Positions 1 through 8,596 of a stretch of 64,000 nt of DNA are shown in pieces; the stretch's first letter is position 1, and every line of letters begins with the position of its first letter. The position numbers and the translations under genes are program-made. This stretch comes from Bog-473 sp963751335. GTDB lineage: Bacteria > Actinomycetota > Acidimicrobiia > Acidimicrobiales > RAAP-2. The stretch lies in assembly GCA_963751335.1 (NCBI GenBank), contig CAVVUB010000001.1, positions 1 through 64,000 of the forward strand, given 5' to 3'. Under the pieces are notes generated by a model. The model saw only the letters and a program-made list of their open reading frames with translations. It searched no databases and was not told the origin of the DNA.

Positions 1-41
1 CCCTCCGGTCGCCCCGGGGCCGGTTCCGATATACAAGGGAC

Positions 42-944
42 GTGACCTATTCGATAGTGGCGCGGGATGCGACGACGGGCGACCTTGGAGCCGCCGTTGC
101 CTCCTGCACGTTTGCGGTGGGTTCGCTGGTGCCGTGGGCGAGGGCTGGGGTGGGGGCGGTAGCCACGCAGGCGTTCGGTGAGATTGGGTACGGCCCCCGG
201 TGTCTCGACCTGTTAGCCGCTGGTGTGAATCCCGAGACTGCCTTGGCGGACCTGCAGGCGGCCGACGGACTCTCCGCGCTCCGACAGGTGGCGGTCATCG
301 ATGGGACTGGAGCTGTTGCATCGCATACGGGCGATCTCTGCATTGATCATGCTGGTCACCACGTCGGCGACGGGTACAGCGTGCAGGCGAACATGATGGC
401 GGGCGACCGGGTGTGGCCCGCGATGGCCGAGGCCTATGAGTTCAGCAAGGGACTCCTCGGAGCTCGCATGCTGTCCGCATTGCGGGCCGCTCAGACCGAG
501 GGTGGCGATGCGCGCGGTCAAATGTCGGCGGCGATGGTCATCGTCGACGGGACGCGGCGAGACGAAGCATGGGCGGGGGTGACGGTGGACATACGGGTAG
601 ACCGTCACCCCGCACCGCTCGATGTGCTGGCCCAGCTGCTGGACGATGCCATCGCGTATGGCGAATACGGCGGCGCGGTCGAAGCGCTTATAGATGGGCG
701 AACCGAAGATTCCTTGAGACTCCTCGATCAGGCATTGCGTGCGTTGCCCGGCGAGTCGAACTTCGAGTTCTTGCGTGCCGGGGCATTGGCAGGCGCTGGG
801 TACGGTGATGAGGCAGCCAAGACGCTCAAGGCGCTCCTGGGTGCCAATCCATCCTGGGCCACGGTGGTGCGAAGCTTCGCCGCCAAGGGTTTGATCGCGC
901 TTCCCGGCGATGTGGACATCGACGAATGGTTGGGCGACAGCTAG
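42..944 (+). CDS. DUF1028 family protein
   Basis: The 300-residue product opens MTYSIVARDATTGDLGAAVA and continues with the glycine/alanine-rich core (residues ~1-200) typical of DUF1028 proteins, which have an Ntn-hydrolase-like fold. Residues ~200-290 form an alanine/leucine-rich tail with helical-repeat character, as many longer members of the family have. No signal peptide is visible. The start is GTG at 42, which places the conserved TYSIVARD strand at the extreme N-terminus. The biochemical role of the family is not established. The next plus-strand gene is more than 2 kb away, so it appears to stand alone. Family assignment is confident; function is unknown. Confidence 0.85.
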   Translation: MTYSIVARDATTGDLGAAVASCTFAVGSLVPWARAGVGAVATQAFGEIGYGPRCLDLLAAGVNPETALADLQAADGLSALRQVAVIDGTGAVASHTGDLCIDHAGHHVGDGYSVQANMMAGDRVWPAMAEAYEFSKGLLGARMLSALRAAQTEGGDARGQMSAAMVIVDGTRRDEAWAGVTVDIRVDRHPAPLDVLAQLLDDAIAYGEYGGAVEALIDGRTEDSLRLLDQALRALPGESNFEFLRAGALAGAGYGDEAAKTLKALLGANPSWATVVRSFAAKGLIALPGDVDIDEWLGDS

Positions 945-1350
945 TGAAGCCGAAGACCAAGTTCGATGGGTTCATGTCCCCGAAGTGGCTCCAGTAAGCC
1001 GTCGTCCGAACTGAGCTGTGCCATCGGCGTGCCATGGAGCGACATCGTCGAAGTGGCAACAGAGACCTACACCACCGGCTAACTCGCCTTCACAAAGAGG
1101 CGGCGGGAGGGATCGAATCGCCGTACGGAGCTTTGCAATTACGAAAATGGGTCCGTTGCCGTTCACACGAAGACAGCAGTCCTGGTGAGAGTGCATGCCG
1201 GTGCGGAGCAGTTCAGAATGATTCAGGGCTCTTGTGCCATCCCTGTGCCATACAGGGTGCGCGAGCTTCGCTCGCGAAAGCAAGCACCCGATGCTCAAGG
1301 TGCAAAACAGGTGTCCCGTCATCCCGGTGCATGGGACACCCAGATCCTGC
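945..1350. other. gene-free stretch with hairpin and short direct repeat
   Basis: No convincing coding region is seen here. Positions 1255-1289 can fold as GGGTGC / GCACCC outer arms enclosing GCGAGC-TTC-GCTCGC, which could act as a terminator for one of the converging neighbours, although no T-run follows. TGTGCCAT occurs twice, at 1233-1240 and 1244-1251. The minus strand at about 1095-1125 contains a GATTCGATC segment followed by CCGCCGCC, faintly like the 3' end of a tRNA or tmRNA. No complete RNA gene can be folded from it. Confidence 0.35.
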
Positions 1351-1917
1351 TTACAAGCTCGATACATACGAGTCGGTCCGGGTAAGCCACTCGGCGATCG
1401 TCCCGGCGCACCGAGATGGTGCGGTTTTCGTCGTATCCACGACGAGGTCGTAGCGGACTCCCTGATGGACACGCAGGGCCTGGTCACGAGCTTGTCCGCG
1501 GATCCGGTCACCCCGCTGGATCCCGCGAGTCTCGGCCACCTCTGGGTCGCAGCGCACTCCAACCCAGACGACGGTCAATCCCCGCAGCGCAGCCGCGAGG
1601 CGCGACTGTGATTTCCCTCCATCGAGGAAGACCTCGTCAGCGATGACGGCGGCCCCAGCGCGGGCAATAGCGGCGACACCTTGGTACCAAGCGGCCTCGG
1701 CTTGGTGGAATGCGTCTCCCACACCGATGGAACCGTCCGAAGCGAAATGGATTGATCCACCCGCCGTGGTGTCCATGGGGCCGTGTGACAGCGCACGGAT
1801 GAGGTCATCGACCCCCAGGGTTAACCAGGTTTCCTCGAGCTGTTGCTGGAGACAAGTGGCGATCGAGGACTTGCCCGAGCTCGACCCACCATTCAACACG
1901 ATGACCTTGACGTTCAC
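1351..1917 (-). CDS. chloramphenicol phosphotransferase-like kinase
   Basis: The product has a P-loop, GGSSSGKSS, a few residues from the N-terminus and the downstream pattern TLGVDDLI...ADEVFLDGG...VVWVGVRCDPEV seen in the CPT/adenylylsulfate-kinase-like family. The Streptomyces member phosphorylates chloramphenicol; most homologues have unknown substrates. The GTG at 1917 is preferred because it puts the P-loop about 9 residues in. A longer frame starting at 1962 is possible. Length (188 residues) is near the family norm. It converges with nothing close by and lies just downstream of a methyltransferase on the same strand. A second member of this family lies at 50624-51277. Antibiotic resistance should not be assumed. 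Confidence 0.8.
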   Translation of the reverse strand: MNVKVIVLNGGSSSGKSSIATCLQQQLEETWLTLGVDDLIRALSHGPMDTTAGGSIHFASDGSIGVGDAFHQAEAAWYQGVAAIARAGAAVIADEVFLDGGKSQSRLAAALRGLTVVWVGVRCDPEVAETRGIQRGDRIRGQARDQALRVHQGVRYDLVVDTTKTAPSRCAGTIAEWLTRTDSYVSSL

Positions 1918-1998
1918 CTCGCTGAGAGTAACGTCGATCTCTGTCGAAACACGAACGAGCATGCCGACGACCCCAGCAATGTACGGAGGCAGTCCGAT

Positions 1999-2694
1999 TC
2001 AGCTTTGACGGGCTGAACCGAAGATGAACCAACGGGTAGATTGGATCTGAACCTTCCAGCCCTCTGCTTCAATCAGCGGCTGCAGCTCACCCGGCTCGTA
2101 CATCACACTCACGACCCGGTACTCGGATCCGTCCCTCAGACGACGCAAATGCAGGTCCGTGTCGTATTTGATCACGAAGGGATCCTTCACGGGCGTCCTT
2201 GGTTGCGGGTCGTTTCGGTTGTCGACGAGGAACGCTCGTCCGCAGGGAGTGAGCCATGAGGCAACGAGAGACCAGAACTCGCCAAATCGTGACCTTGGCA
2301 CGTGCGAGAGCCAGAAGGAGAAGAACACCACGTCATAGTGGGAATCGCCTTTCCAGTCGAAGAGATCCGCCACGACATAGTTGACGTCGGAGCGTCCGAC
2401 CCGTCCCATATTGAGCGCGAGGACCTCAGGCGAACTGTCCACCACCGTGAGGCGGTCGGCTGTGCGAGCGAGACGCTCGGTCCACCAACCGGTACCTCCG
2501 GCCAGTTCTAAGACCGAGCCGGCGGCTCCGAAGGAGGCAAGGGCGTCATCCACGACCGCCACTTGGCTCTGCCATTCGAGCAGCTGCTTCTCGCCCCGGT
2601 CGTACCGCCCTCGTCGCTGCCACCATTCGTCGTACTCGGGCGCCCGGGCCCGGTAGTACGACCGCTGCTCTGAGAGGAGCTCCTCGTCGCTCAC
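1999..2694 (-). CDS. class I SAM-dependent methyltransferase
   Basis: The sequence shows the Rossmann-fold methyltransferase motifs in order: motif I SVLELAGGTGWWTERLA, the acidic end of strand 2 in LTVVDSSPEVL, NYVVADLFDW, and the strand-4 region YDVVFFSFWLSHVP. The N-terminal YYRARAPEYDEWW segment is typical of small-molecule methyltransferases of the Methyltransf_11/25 type. The GTG at 2694 (VSDEELL) is chosen as the start because upstream residues are proline/arginine-rich and do not resemble the family. The substrate cannot be told from sequence. It lies 36 bases upstream of the kinase-like gene on the same strand and may be co-transcribed with it. Confidence 0.85.
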   Translation of the reverse strand: MSDEELLSEQRSYYRARAPEYDEWWQRRGRYDRGEKQLLEWQSQVAVVDDALASFGAAGSVLELAGGTGWWTERLARTADRLTVVDSSPEVLALNMGRVGRSDVNYVVADLFDWKGDSHYDVVFFSFWLSHVPRSRFGEFWSLVASWLTPCGRAFLVDNRNDPQPRTPVKDPFVIKYDTDLHLRRLRDGSEYRVVSVMYEPGELQPLIEAEGWKVQIQSTRWFIFGSARQS

Positions 2695-3117
2695 TCCAAC
2701 AGTTTCGCGCTCTTGAGTGTGCCTCAAAGGCTGGCCAACGTGACCCCCGTCCGGCGAAAGGAGGCCCTCAGGGCTTCGCTGTCGGCGGTCCACTGCTCAA
2801 GGTGAGGACGACTTCGCTGCCACCCTCCACGTTGATTCCCGGTCGGGGTGATACGCGACCGGTTCACCCTCGGGAACCGCAATTGACTGCTTCCGTTGGA
2901 TCCTAAAAGTCAAGTTTTTCGGTCTGGAGTGTTTGTTGCGCCTGCTCGCACGTCAGATGGTGGACTCGGGGCACCGTGCGATGGTCATCTGGCATCCGTT
3001 CCATTCTTCCAGAAGCCGCGCTCCGATCCGGCGTTCGGTGGCAGAGAGCAGGTCTCGATCGGCCCGCTTGACTCTGACCATCGGTGAGGGTTCATGCTTC
3101 AACTTGTGGACGACCTC

Positions 3118-4185
3118 ATGGCAATAGGTGAATTCTCCGAGCGCTCGGGTCTCTCAGCCAAACGGCTCAGGACGTATGCCTCCGAGGGCCTCCTCGCCCC
3201 CGCTGCGGTGGACCCGACTTCGGGTTACCGCTACTACTCGCCAGGGCAGTTGGCTGATGCCCGGGTGATTGATGCCCTGCGACAAGCAAACGTGCCGCTC
3301 GCCGACATCCGTGCCTTCATGCGTCAACCATCGAAGGACCGGCTCGATGCCTGGGAGAGACAGCTCCAGGCCAACGCGAACCACCGCCAGAGTGCGCTCG
3401 TCCTGGCCCGCCGCCTCTTTGCGGCGGGTCAGGACCCAGGTTTCCCGCTTGTTCACTCATATTCCAAGGAGGAGCTCATGATCACCCTGCGAACCGCAGG
3501 ACGCAGCGACATCGGCCAGGTACGCGAGAACAACGAGGACGCCATCGTGAGCAGTGATCGACTTGCGCTGGTCGCCGACGGAATGGGCGCACATCCCGGC
3601 GGCGAGATCGCAGCGCATGCCGCCGCTGGGTTGATTCCAGCGGTCTTCACGGGACGATCAGTCGACGAGCTCGAAGCGGCGCTACGTGGGGCGAACTGGG
3701 CGATCCGAGACCGGGCGCTCGCCCAGCCTGGGCTCGAGGGCATAGGCACCACGGTCTGTGTCGCAGGACTCCTCACAGACGGACACCTTGCAGTCGTCAA
3801 CGTGGGCGACAGCCGGGCCTATCTCTGGCACCACGATGCGCTGACCCAACTGACCCAGGACCACAGCGTGACGGCCGAGCTCATCCAGCGTGGCGAACTA
3901 CGAGAGGAGGATGCAACTGTGCACCCCCATTACGGGGTTCTCACCAGAGCTCTCGGTGTCGGGTCTGATGTCGAGATCGACCGCCGAACCCTGGCCGTCG
4001 AAGCAGGAAATCGAATCGTCGTTTGTACCGACGGTCTAGTCAACGAGCTCTCCCGCGAGAAGATAGCGAACGCCATGGCGGCAGGCGGAGACGTGGCCGA
4101 CATCGTTGACAACCTGATCGACGGTGCCATTGCTCATGGCGGCCGCGACAATGTCTCCGTCGTGGTCGCCGAAGTGGTTGCTTGA
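3118..4185 (+). CDS. MerR-type DNA-binding domain fused to PP2C protein phosphatase
   Basis: Residues 1-~100 are a MerR-family winged helix: MAIGEFSERSGLSAKRLRTY followed by the typical GYRYYSPGQL signature and an IDALRQANVPLADI helix. Residues ~121-355 are a complete PP2C phosphatase with DIGQVRENNEDA, ADGMGAHPGG, GTTVCVAGL, VNVGDSRAYLW, QDHS, CTDGL and GGRDNVSVVV, so the metal-binding aspartates are kept. ATG at 3118 is preferred; an in-frame start at 3094 would add eight residues. The usual MerR C-terminal effector domain is replaced by the phosphatase. An in-frame ATG at 3478, with its own strong ribosome site, could also yield a free phosphatase. It is flanked by unrelated accessory genes; no partner kinase is in view. 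Confidence 0.88.
   Translation: MAIGEFSERSGLSAKRLRTYASEGLLAPAAVDPTSGYRYYSPGQLADARVIDALRQANVPLADIRAFMRQPSKDRLDAWERQLQANANHRQSALVLARRLFAAGQDPGFPLVHSYSKEELMITLRTAGRSDIGQVRENNEDAIVSSDRLALVADGMGAHPGGEIAAHAAAGLIPAVFTGRSVDELEAALRGANWAIRDRALAQPGLEGIGTTVCVAGLLTDGHLAVVNVGDSRAYLWHHDALTQLTQDHSVTAELIQRGELREEDATVHPHYGVLTRALGVGSDVEIDRRTLAVEAGNRIVVCTDGLVNELSREKIANAMAAGGDVADIVDNLIDGAIAHGGRDNVSVVVAEVVA
3466..3480 (+). promoter_or_regulatory. internal ribosome-binding site and in-frame ATG within the MerR-PP2C gene
   Basis: AAGGAGG at 3466-3472 lies five bases before an in-frame ATG at 3478, exactly at the junction between the DNA-binding half and the phosphatase domain. This is a better site than any upstream of the main start. 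It suggests that a shorter phosphatase-only product is made from the same gene. Whether it is used is inference. Confidence 0.55.
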
Positions 4186-4268
4186 GGGCTTCAGAAACGG
4201 CGCATGGGGTGCGTCAGCGACGGGTCGGGCGTAACGGTGGCAGAGTCCCCGGCAGCGATAGGGGGCAG

Positions 4269-4730
4269 TCAGGTCAAAAGCTCGTAGTACGTCTCACGTC
4301 CGAATGCGCCTGGCGCTGAGTGGGTGAACTTGAAGCCACCTGCTTCGTACAGATTGCGAGCTTCGGTCCACTTTGCATTCGTTTCCACAACGATGAGCTT
4401 GACTTCGTACCCGGCGGCAAGATTCACCAACTCCGCCAACATTCGTCTTGCGATGCCCCGTCGTCGGTAGTCTCGATGCACTGACATTCGCACGATCTCT
4501 CCCTCCGTCGCTCGGATCAGAAGGATGCCGGTCCCGACGACCGTTGCACAGTCGACGGCAACAAGTACACAGTCGTTGTCGTAGTGAGTATCGATGTCAC
4601 CGAGGTCCGAGTTGAGCGATTCATCAAGCGCGCCCCAGCGCTCCGCCATGCCGTCAAGGACAAGCGTCCGGAATGCATCCTGCATGGCGGGATCAAAGCG
4701 CTCGATCCGAATGTCGTTCCCGGCGTTCAC
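4269..4730 (-). CDS. GNAT family N-acetyltransferase
   Basis: The protein has the GNAT fold order: N-terminal IRIERFDPAMQDAF, a central VGTGILLIR strand, then the acetyl-CoA-binding loop RMSVHRDYRRRGIARRML (motif A, R/Q-x-x-G-x-G/A type) and the C-terminal VVETNAKWTEARNLYEAGGF helix-strand unit. GTG at 4730 (VNAGNDIRIERF) is chosen; the same frame is open up to a GTG at 4820 directly next to the stop of the upstream methyltransferase, so translational coupling with a longer N-terminus is an alternative. The substrate is not evident. Confidence 0.83.
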   Translation of the reverse strand: MNAGNDIRIERFDPAMQDAFRTLVLDGMAERWGALDESLNSDLGDIDTHYDNDCVLVAVDCATVVGTGILLIRATEGEIVRMSVHRDYRRRGIARRMLAELVNLAAGYEVKLIVVETNAKWTEARNLYEAGGFKFTHSAPGAFGRETYYELLT

Positions 4731-4820
4731 CCTCAAAGCATTGCCGCTACGCAGCCCTGGCAGTGCGCTCGTGTCGCGCCCAGTCCCGCGTATTGGGATA
4801 CGCCGAAATGACGCAGGCAC

Positions 4821-5618
4821 TCAGCGCTTGATCGTTTCCACTCGGGCAATGGTGTGGGTGAGGGCCGCCACCGAGCGGTAGGGATCCCGGCGACCGGCCT
4901 CCTCCTCAGCGGCGACAATGTCCGGGAAGGCGCTGCTGGGATTTTCTTGCCCCCAATGATCAGTGAACAGGCGGACCCCATACCAAGCGACGGTTGTCGC
5001 GCCGGCCCGCTCGAGGGTCAGGTGGACCTCGGTGGGCTCGTCGGCGCGAACCGATTCGATGCCCAGGCGATTGTCATAGGTCCGGGCATCGAACGCGGCG
5101 ATGCACTCCATCCACCGCCCCGTCATGCCAGCCCGCATGGCGATTCCGGCGCGATTCCTCGTGAGTAACGAAATGAGGCCCCCGGGCCGAGTCGCCGCTG
5201 CAAGCGCTCTGACCGTCTCATCCAGAGATGGGAGGTACATGGCGACACCGTGGCAGCACACCAAGTCATACGTGTCGATGTGCCCATCTGCCAAGGCGAG
5301 GAGGTCTCCGACCTCAAACGTGAGACGTAGCTGGACTTCATCTGGTTCGTCAGCAGCAGCCCTTCGAGCCGCCACGAGGAGCGCGTCCGAAAGGTCAATG
5401 CCGACAACCTCGTGCCCGAGTCGTGCGAGCGCAATGGCCTGCGTGCCCTGCCCACAGCCCGCATCGAGCACCCGGAGCGGTCCATCCAACGCGGCTAGAT
5501 GAGGGGAGATTTGACGACTCACAAGCTCTTGTCGCACGGCATCGCGCACCAAACCGAGGCCCGAGAGCCATGCATCTATCCCCGGCTCGAAGCTTTCTTC
5601 CGGAGGGACGCCTGCCAT
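4821..5618 (-). CDS. class I SAM-dependent methyltransferase
   Basis: Motif I is LRVLDAGCGQGTQAIALA, followed by HEVVGIDLSDALL (motif II acid), a strand-4 region YDLVCCHGVAMYLPSL and GGLISLLTRNRAGIAMRAG. The family resembles the SmtA/CmoM-like tRNA or small-molecule methyltransferases, but the target cannot be assigned with certainty. Length (265 residues) is normal. ATG at 5618 is used. It lies immediately upstream of the acetyltransferase gene with no gap, which suggests one transcript. Confidence 0.85.
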   Translation of the reverse strand: MAGVPPEESFEPGIDAWLSGLGLVRDAVRQELVSRQISPHLAALDGPLRVLDAGCGQGTQAIALARLGHEVVGIDLSDALLVAARRAAADEPDEVQLRLTFEVGDLLALADGHIDTYDLVCCHGVAMYLPSLDETVRALAAATRPGGLISLLTRNRAGIAMRAGMTGRWMECIAAFDARTYDNRLGIESVRADEPTEVHLTLERAGATTVAWYGVRLFTDHWGQENPSSAFPDIVAAEEEAGRRDPYRSVAALTHTIARVETIKR

Positions 5619-5760
5619 GCCTCAGGACCATAGCGACAAGGCCAACCAGCTTGCGCCACCGATGGCGGTCCCAGGATGCGACTCCAGCCCAACCGGCAAA
5701 CGGGGGCACCCCCCGACATCCCAGAACTTCCGAGAGCATGCCAAAAGCTGAATGAGTGAC

Positions 5761-6741
5761 TCAGCCTGACGATGGGGAAAGTGCGTTCCAAACCAGTGGC
5801 GAAAGTCCCTCAATCGTGGCGATCCCGCTGGCCTCGGTTTCACTATTCTTGGTGAGGACGGAAATGAGGTAATCACGGCCCTCGCCGTCGACCCAACCAA
5901 TGCTGTTCACCTGCCAGTCGCCGTTGTCTTCGAGCGGCAACCACCCGTTCTTGAGCGCGACGGTAACCCCAGCCGGCACCCCGGCGCTCACACCCCACGC
6001 CTGGTCCGACTCCACGTTCTCCATCAGTCCCAGCTCGTAGGACTGCGCCGACTGCTCGAGCAAGCTGCTGGGCTGCACCAGGTCGCGGAGGAGGTCGACC
6101 TGGTCCGCGCCGGTCGTCGTCGTTTCACCCCAGTACCCGTCAGCGTCCGGAACGGTGTCGGGCAAGGGGATGAGCGAGTCAAAGCCAGCCAGACCGGTCT
6201 GTTGACCGATGTCGTCCCAAAGGTCGGTGGCGGCATCGTCGTCGCTGTTCTCGATCATGGTGGTGGCCAGGTCCTGCTCCTCGTCACTGAGCCCCGTCCC
6301 CTGCTGCTCGGACTGGTGGAGCAGTGTGGCCAGGATGTCAACTTTGACGATGCTCGCCGTGTATTCGACGGCGCCGGGCCGGTAGAGCGACAGCTGGCCC
6401 GTGTCGAGGTTGTACACGGCAGCATTGATATCGCTGTCCTGAGTCTGGAGGTAACCGCGGATGGCCGCAGTTGCAAACAGGCCAGTCATCTCATCGGGGT
6501 TCGACGTCGGGTTCGTTGTCGAAGTCGTCGTCGACTCGGTGGTTGGCACCTCCTTGACTGCAGTCACACCGCCGGCGATGTTGCGACTGCGTTGGGCGGC
6601 GACCCGGTTCATGGGGAGTGAACGCGACGGGCCGATGGCAATCAGGACCGTGACTCCGATCCCCACGAGCACGGCCAGCGACGACGACTCAATCATCCAT
6701 TGTCTGTGGCGCTGCGCACGCGACCTGTGCCTGGCAGACAT
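5761..6741 (-). CDS. membrane-anchored class A beta-lactamase-like serine hydrolase
   Basis: An arginine-rich N-terminus is followed by one hydrophobic segment (SLAVLVGIGVTVLIAIG) and a Ser/Thr linker, so the catalytic domain probably sits outside the cell. The domain has an SxxK-type motif in TASIVKV, an ENSDDDA segment in place of the SDN motif, and LKNGWLP in place of KTG. The class A omega-loop glutamate motif (ExxLN) is not recognisable; the region reads YWGETTTTGADQ. The fold is therefore that of a beta-lactamase or transpeptidase relative, but hydrolysis of beta-lactams is doubtful. The ATG at 6741 was chosen; a GTG-like start at 6774 is possible. It stands between convergent or unrelated genes. 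Confidence 0.75.
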   Translation of the reverse strand: MSARHRSRAQRHRQWMIESSSLAVLVGIGVTVLIAIGPSRSLPMNRVAAQRSRNIAGGVTAVKEVPTTESTTTSTTNPTSNPDEMTGLFATAAIRGYLQTQDSDINAAVYNLDTGQLSLYRPGAVEYTASIVKVDILATLLHQSEQQGTGLSDEEQDLATTMIENSDDDAATDLWDDIGQQTGLAGFDSLIPLPDTVPDADGYWGETTTTGADQVDLLRDLVQPSSLLEQSAQSYELGLMENVESDQAWGVSAGVPAGVTVALKNGWLPLEDNGDWQVNSIGWVDGEGRDYLISVLTKNSETEASGIATIEGLSPLVWNALSPSSG

Positions 6742-6993
6742 CTCCACAGGAAGATACTCCGAGATGCAGGTCAACTGAGGGATCAGTGAGCAGCTGGAGA
6801 GGCGCCACAGGGAGCCGATGAACTCGGCGACTGAGAGCCCCCAGCAGGCGTCTCCAGTGCGATAACGCCCCTCGAACCGGCGTTCGGTGGCAGCGCTTCG
6901 GAGTAGGTCAGGCTGCCTCGGTGCTGTCCTCGGTATAGCGGGCGAAGAACGAGCCCGCGACTACGAACTTGCCGTCTGACCGCCTCCGCAGTA

Positions 6994-8259
6994 CTACGTC
7001 TCGGCAGCCGAGTTGGCGAAGTTCAAGACGTTCTTGGTGGGGCTGTACGTGACCACGATCACCGGGCCGAGCGGATAGGACCGGCCGGGGCCGAACGAAA
7101 CCGGTTCCGCCGCCCCGGGGATGGTCGCATTGCGCAGCCCGTAGCCGGCCTTCTCGAAGCTGGCCACGGTGAGGTCCTTGCCCGCGGCCTTGGCGATGGT
7201 GGTAAAGAGCGCCATGTTGATGCACGCCGATTCGACCGAAAAGAAGGTCTGGTCCGAACCGCTGATCGGGTTTTTGGGTGGCGTGATCTTGTCGGACGGG
7301 TACGCCTTGCGGACGACCTGGTCGCAGTGTTGGACAAACGGGGTGTGCCAGATCTGGTAGTTCGACGGGACCGGGCTCGAGGTCAGCACGCCGCGGAGGT
7401 ATGTGGGGGAGATGGATGCGGCGATCACCGACGTCTCCAACGTGCCCTCGACCGTGGCCACCCAGGGCGGGTGGTACGCACTCTGGTTGGCCTGGAGTGC
7501 GTCGGGCCAGACGAGGGAGCCCTCACCGACGGCCACCACCTCGTTGACTCCGGACGACTCGAAGCGCTGCGTGATGATGTTCGCCTGCTGGTTGATGGCA
7601 GCCGTGTCACCCGAGGCACCGCCGTCCACCGCTGTCGCGACGACCGGGACGTGAAGGGACCGTAAGGCCGATGCCACGACGTTGACCTCGGATTCGTCCG
7701 TGGTTTGTCCCCCGAAGATCCCGACCTTCTTTCCCTTGAACACACCTTCGTGCGCGAACACCTTGAGCTGCACGGGGTCGTAGGCCGCCTGCGGCGGCGT
7801 CAACGTGAAGTTCGGCGCCACACCGGAGGCGGGTCCTTCCTGGTACGACCCGGCGATGGTCGGCACGCCCTGCTGCAGGAAGCAGGCGGGCTCGAAGGGC
7901 GCGATCGCGGCGAAGATCTTGTCGTCCTCGTCCAGCTGGGTGCACGCCGTCGCTGCCGGCGCCGTGCCCACCGGGCTGACGGCCAGGAGGTAGGGCACCA
8001 GCTTGCGACCATCCACGCCGCCGTGCGCGTTCAGGTCGTCGATGATGGCGGTGTAGGCGTCGGTGAAGTTGCCCTGATTGAGCGTGATGCCGAACTGCCT
8101 GATTGCTGAGAAATCGATGTAGGGGATGCCGATCCGGATCGTCGTGGCGGTGACGCCGCGGCTCGGAGCCCCCGCTGCTGCGGCTGCCGGACCAGCCCCG
8201 GCCACGATGATGGCGCTGCTCACCAGAATCGTGCAAACCACGAGCAACCGCGTGACCAT
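6994..8259 (-). CDS. periplasmic substrate-binding protein, branched-chain amino acid ABC type
   Basis: A clear Sec signal peptide (MVTRLLVVCTILVSSAIIVA, cleavage after an alanine run) precedes TTIRIGIPYIDFS, the usual start of Peripla_BP_6 proteins, and later VSPVGTAPAATACTQL and VGIFGGQTTDES segments of the two-lobed fold. A strong ribosome site (GGAGGAGGTG, read on the minus strand at 8269-8278) fixes the ATG at 8259. No ABC permease or ATPase gene is nearby, so it is an orphan binding protein. After the stop at 6994 another frame reads SDGKFVVAGSFFARYTED to 6908, which may be the true C-terminus lost through an indel. Confidence 0.8.
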   Translation of the reverse strand: MVTRLLVVCTILVSSAIIVAGAGPAAAAAGAPSRGVTATTIRIGIPYIDFSAIRQFGITLNQGNFTDAYTAIIDDLNAHGGVDGRKLVPYLLAVSPVGTAPAATACTQLDEDDKIFAAIAPFEPACFLQQGVPTIAGSYQEGPASGVAPNFTLTPPQAAYDPVQLKVFAHEGVFKGKKVGIFGGQTTDESEVNVVASALRSLHVPVVATAVDGGASGDTAAINQQANIITQRFESSGVNEVVAVGEGSLVWPDALQANQSAYHPPWVATVEGTLETSVIAASISPTYLRGVLTSSPVPSNYQIWHTPFVQHCDQVVRKAYPSDKITPPKNPISGSDQTFFSVESACINMALFTTIAKAAGKDLTVASFEKAGYGLRNATIPGAAEPVSFGPGRSYPLGPVIVVTYSPTKNVLNFANSAAET

Positions 8260-8596
8260 TCGCCCAGCACCTCCTCCATTGGCGGCCCAAGGACGCTACA
8301 GCATGCCCCCTACACGTCCTCGGGCCGCGGTCGGACGGTCCTTCACAGGACCCAGGCGCCGTCCGCCCCTTCGACTCGAACTGCTTGTGCGAGGCCGAAC
8401 CCGCACCTGGCTGTTCACAACAGCCGGTACGAGCCCCCCGTGAGCAGCTGGGTGGCCCTAGCCCATAAGTGCCTGTGAACGAGGAATAGGTGAACAGCGA
8501 ACGACGGATGTTCGGGTGACCGACACCGGTTCGATGGCCGCCTTTCGGCCAGGCTTCAGTTTCTCTGCTCGTAACCGAGGACCCGACCGAGAGGCT
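8260..8596. other. intergenic stretch without a recognised gene
   Basis: Apart from the ribosome site of the binding-protein gene at its left edge, no coding frame, RNA fold or repeat could be supported here. It probably contains the promoter of the leftward binding-protein gene. Confidence 0.4.

Noticed and set aside
1095..1125. tRNA or tmRNA gene
   Set aside because: Only a weak T-arm-like segment is visible. Its stem does not pair well and no acceptor, D or anticodon arms could be found.
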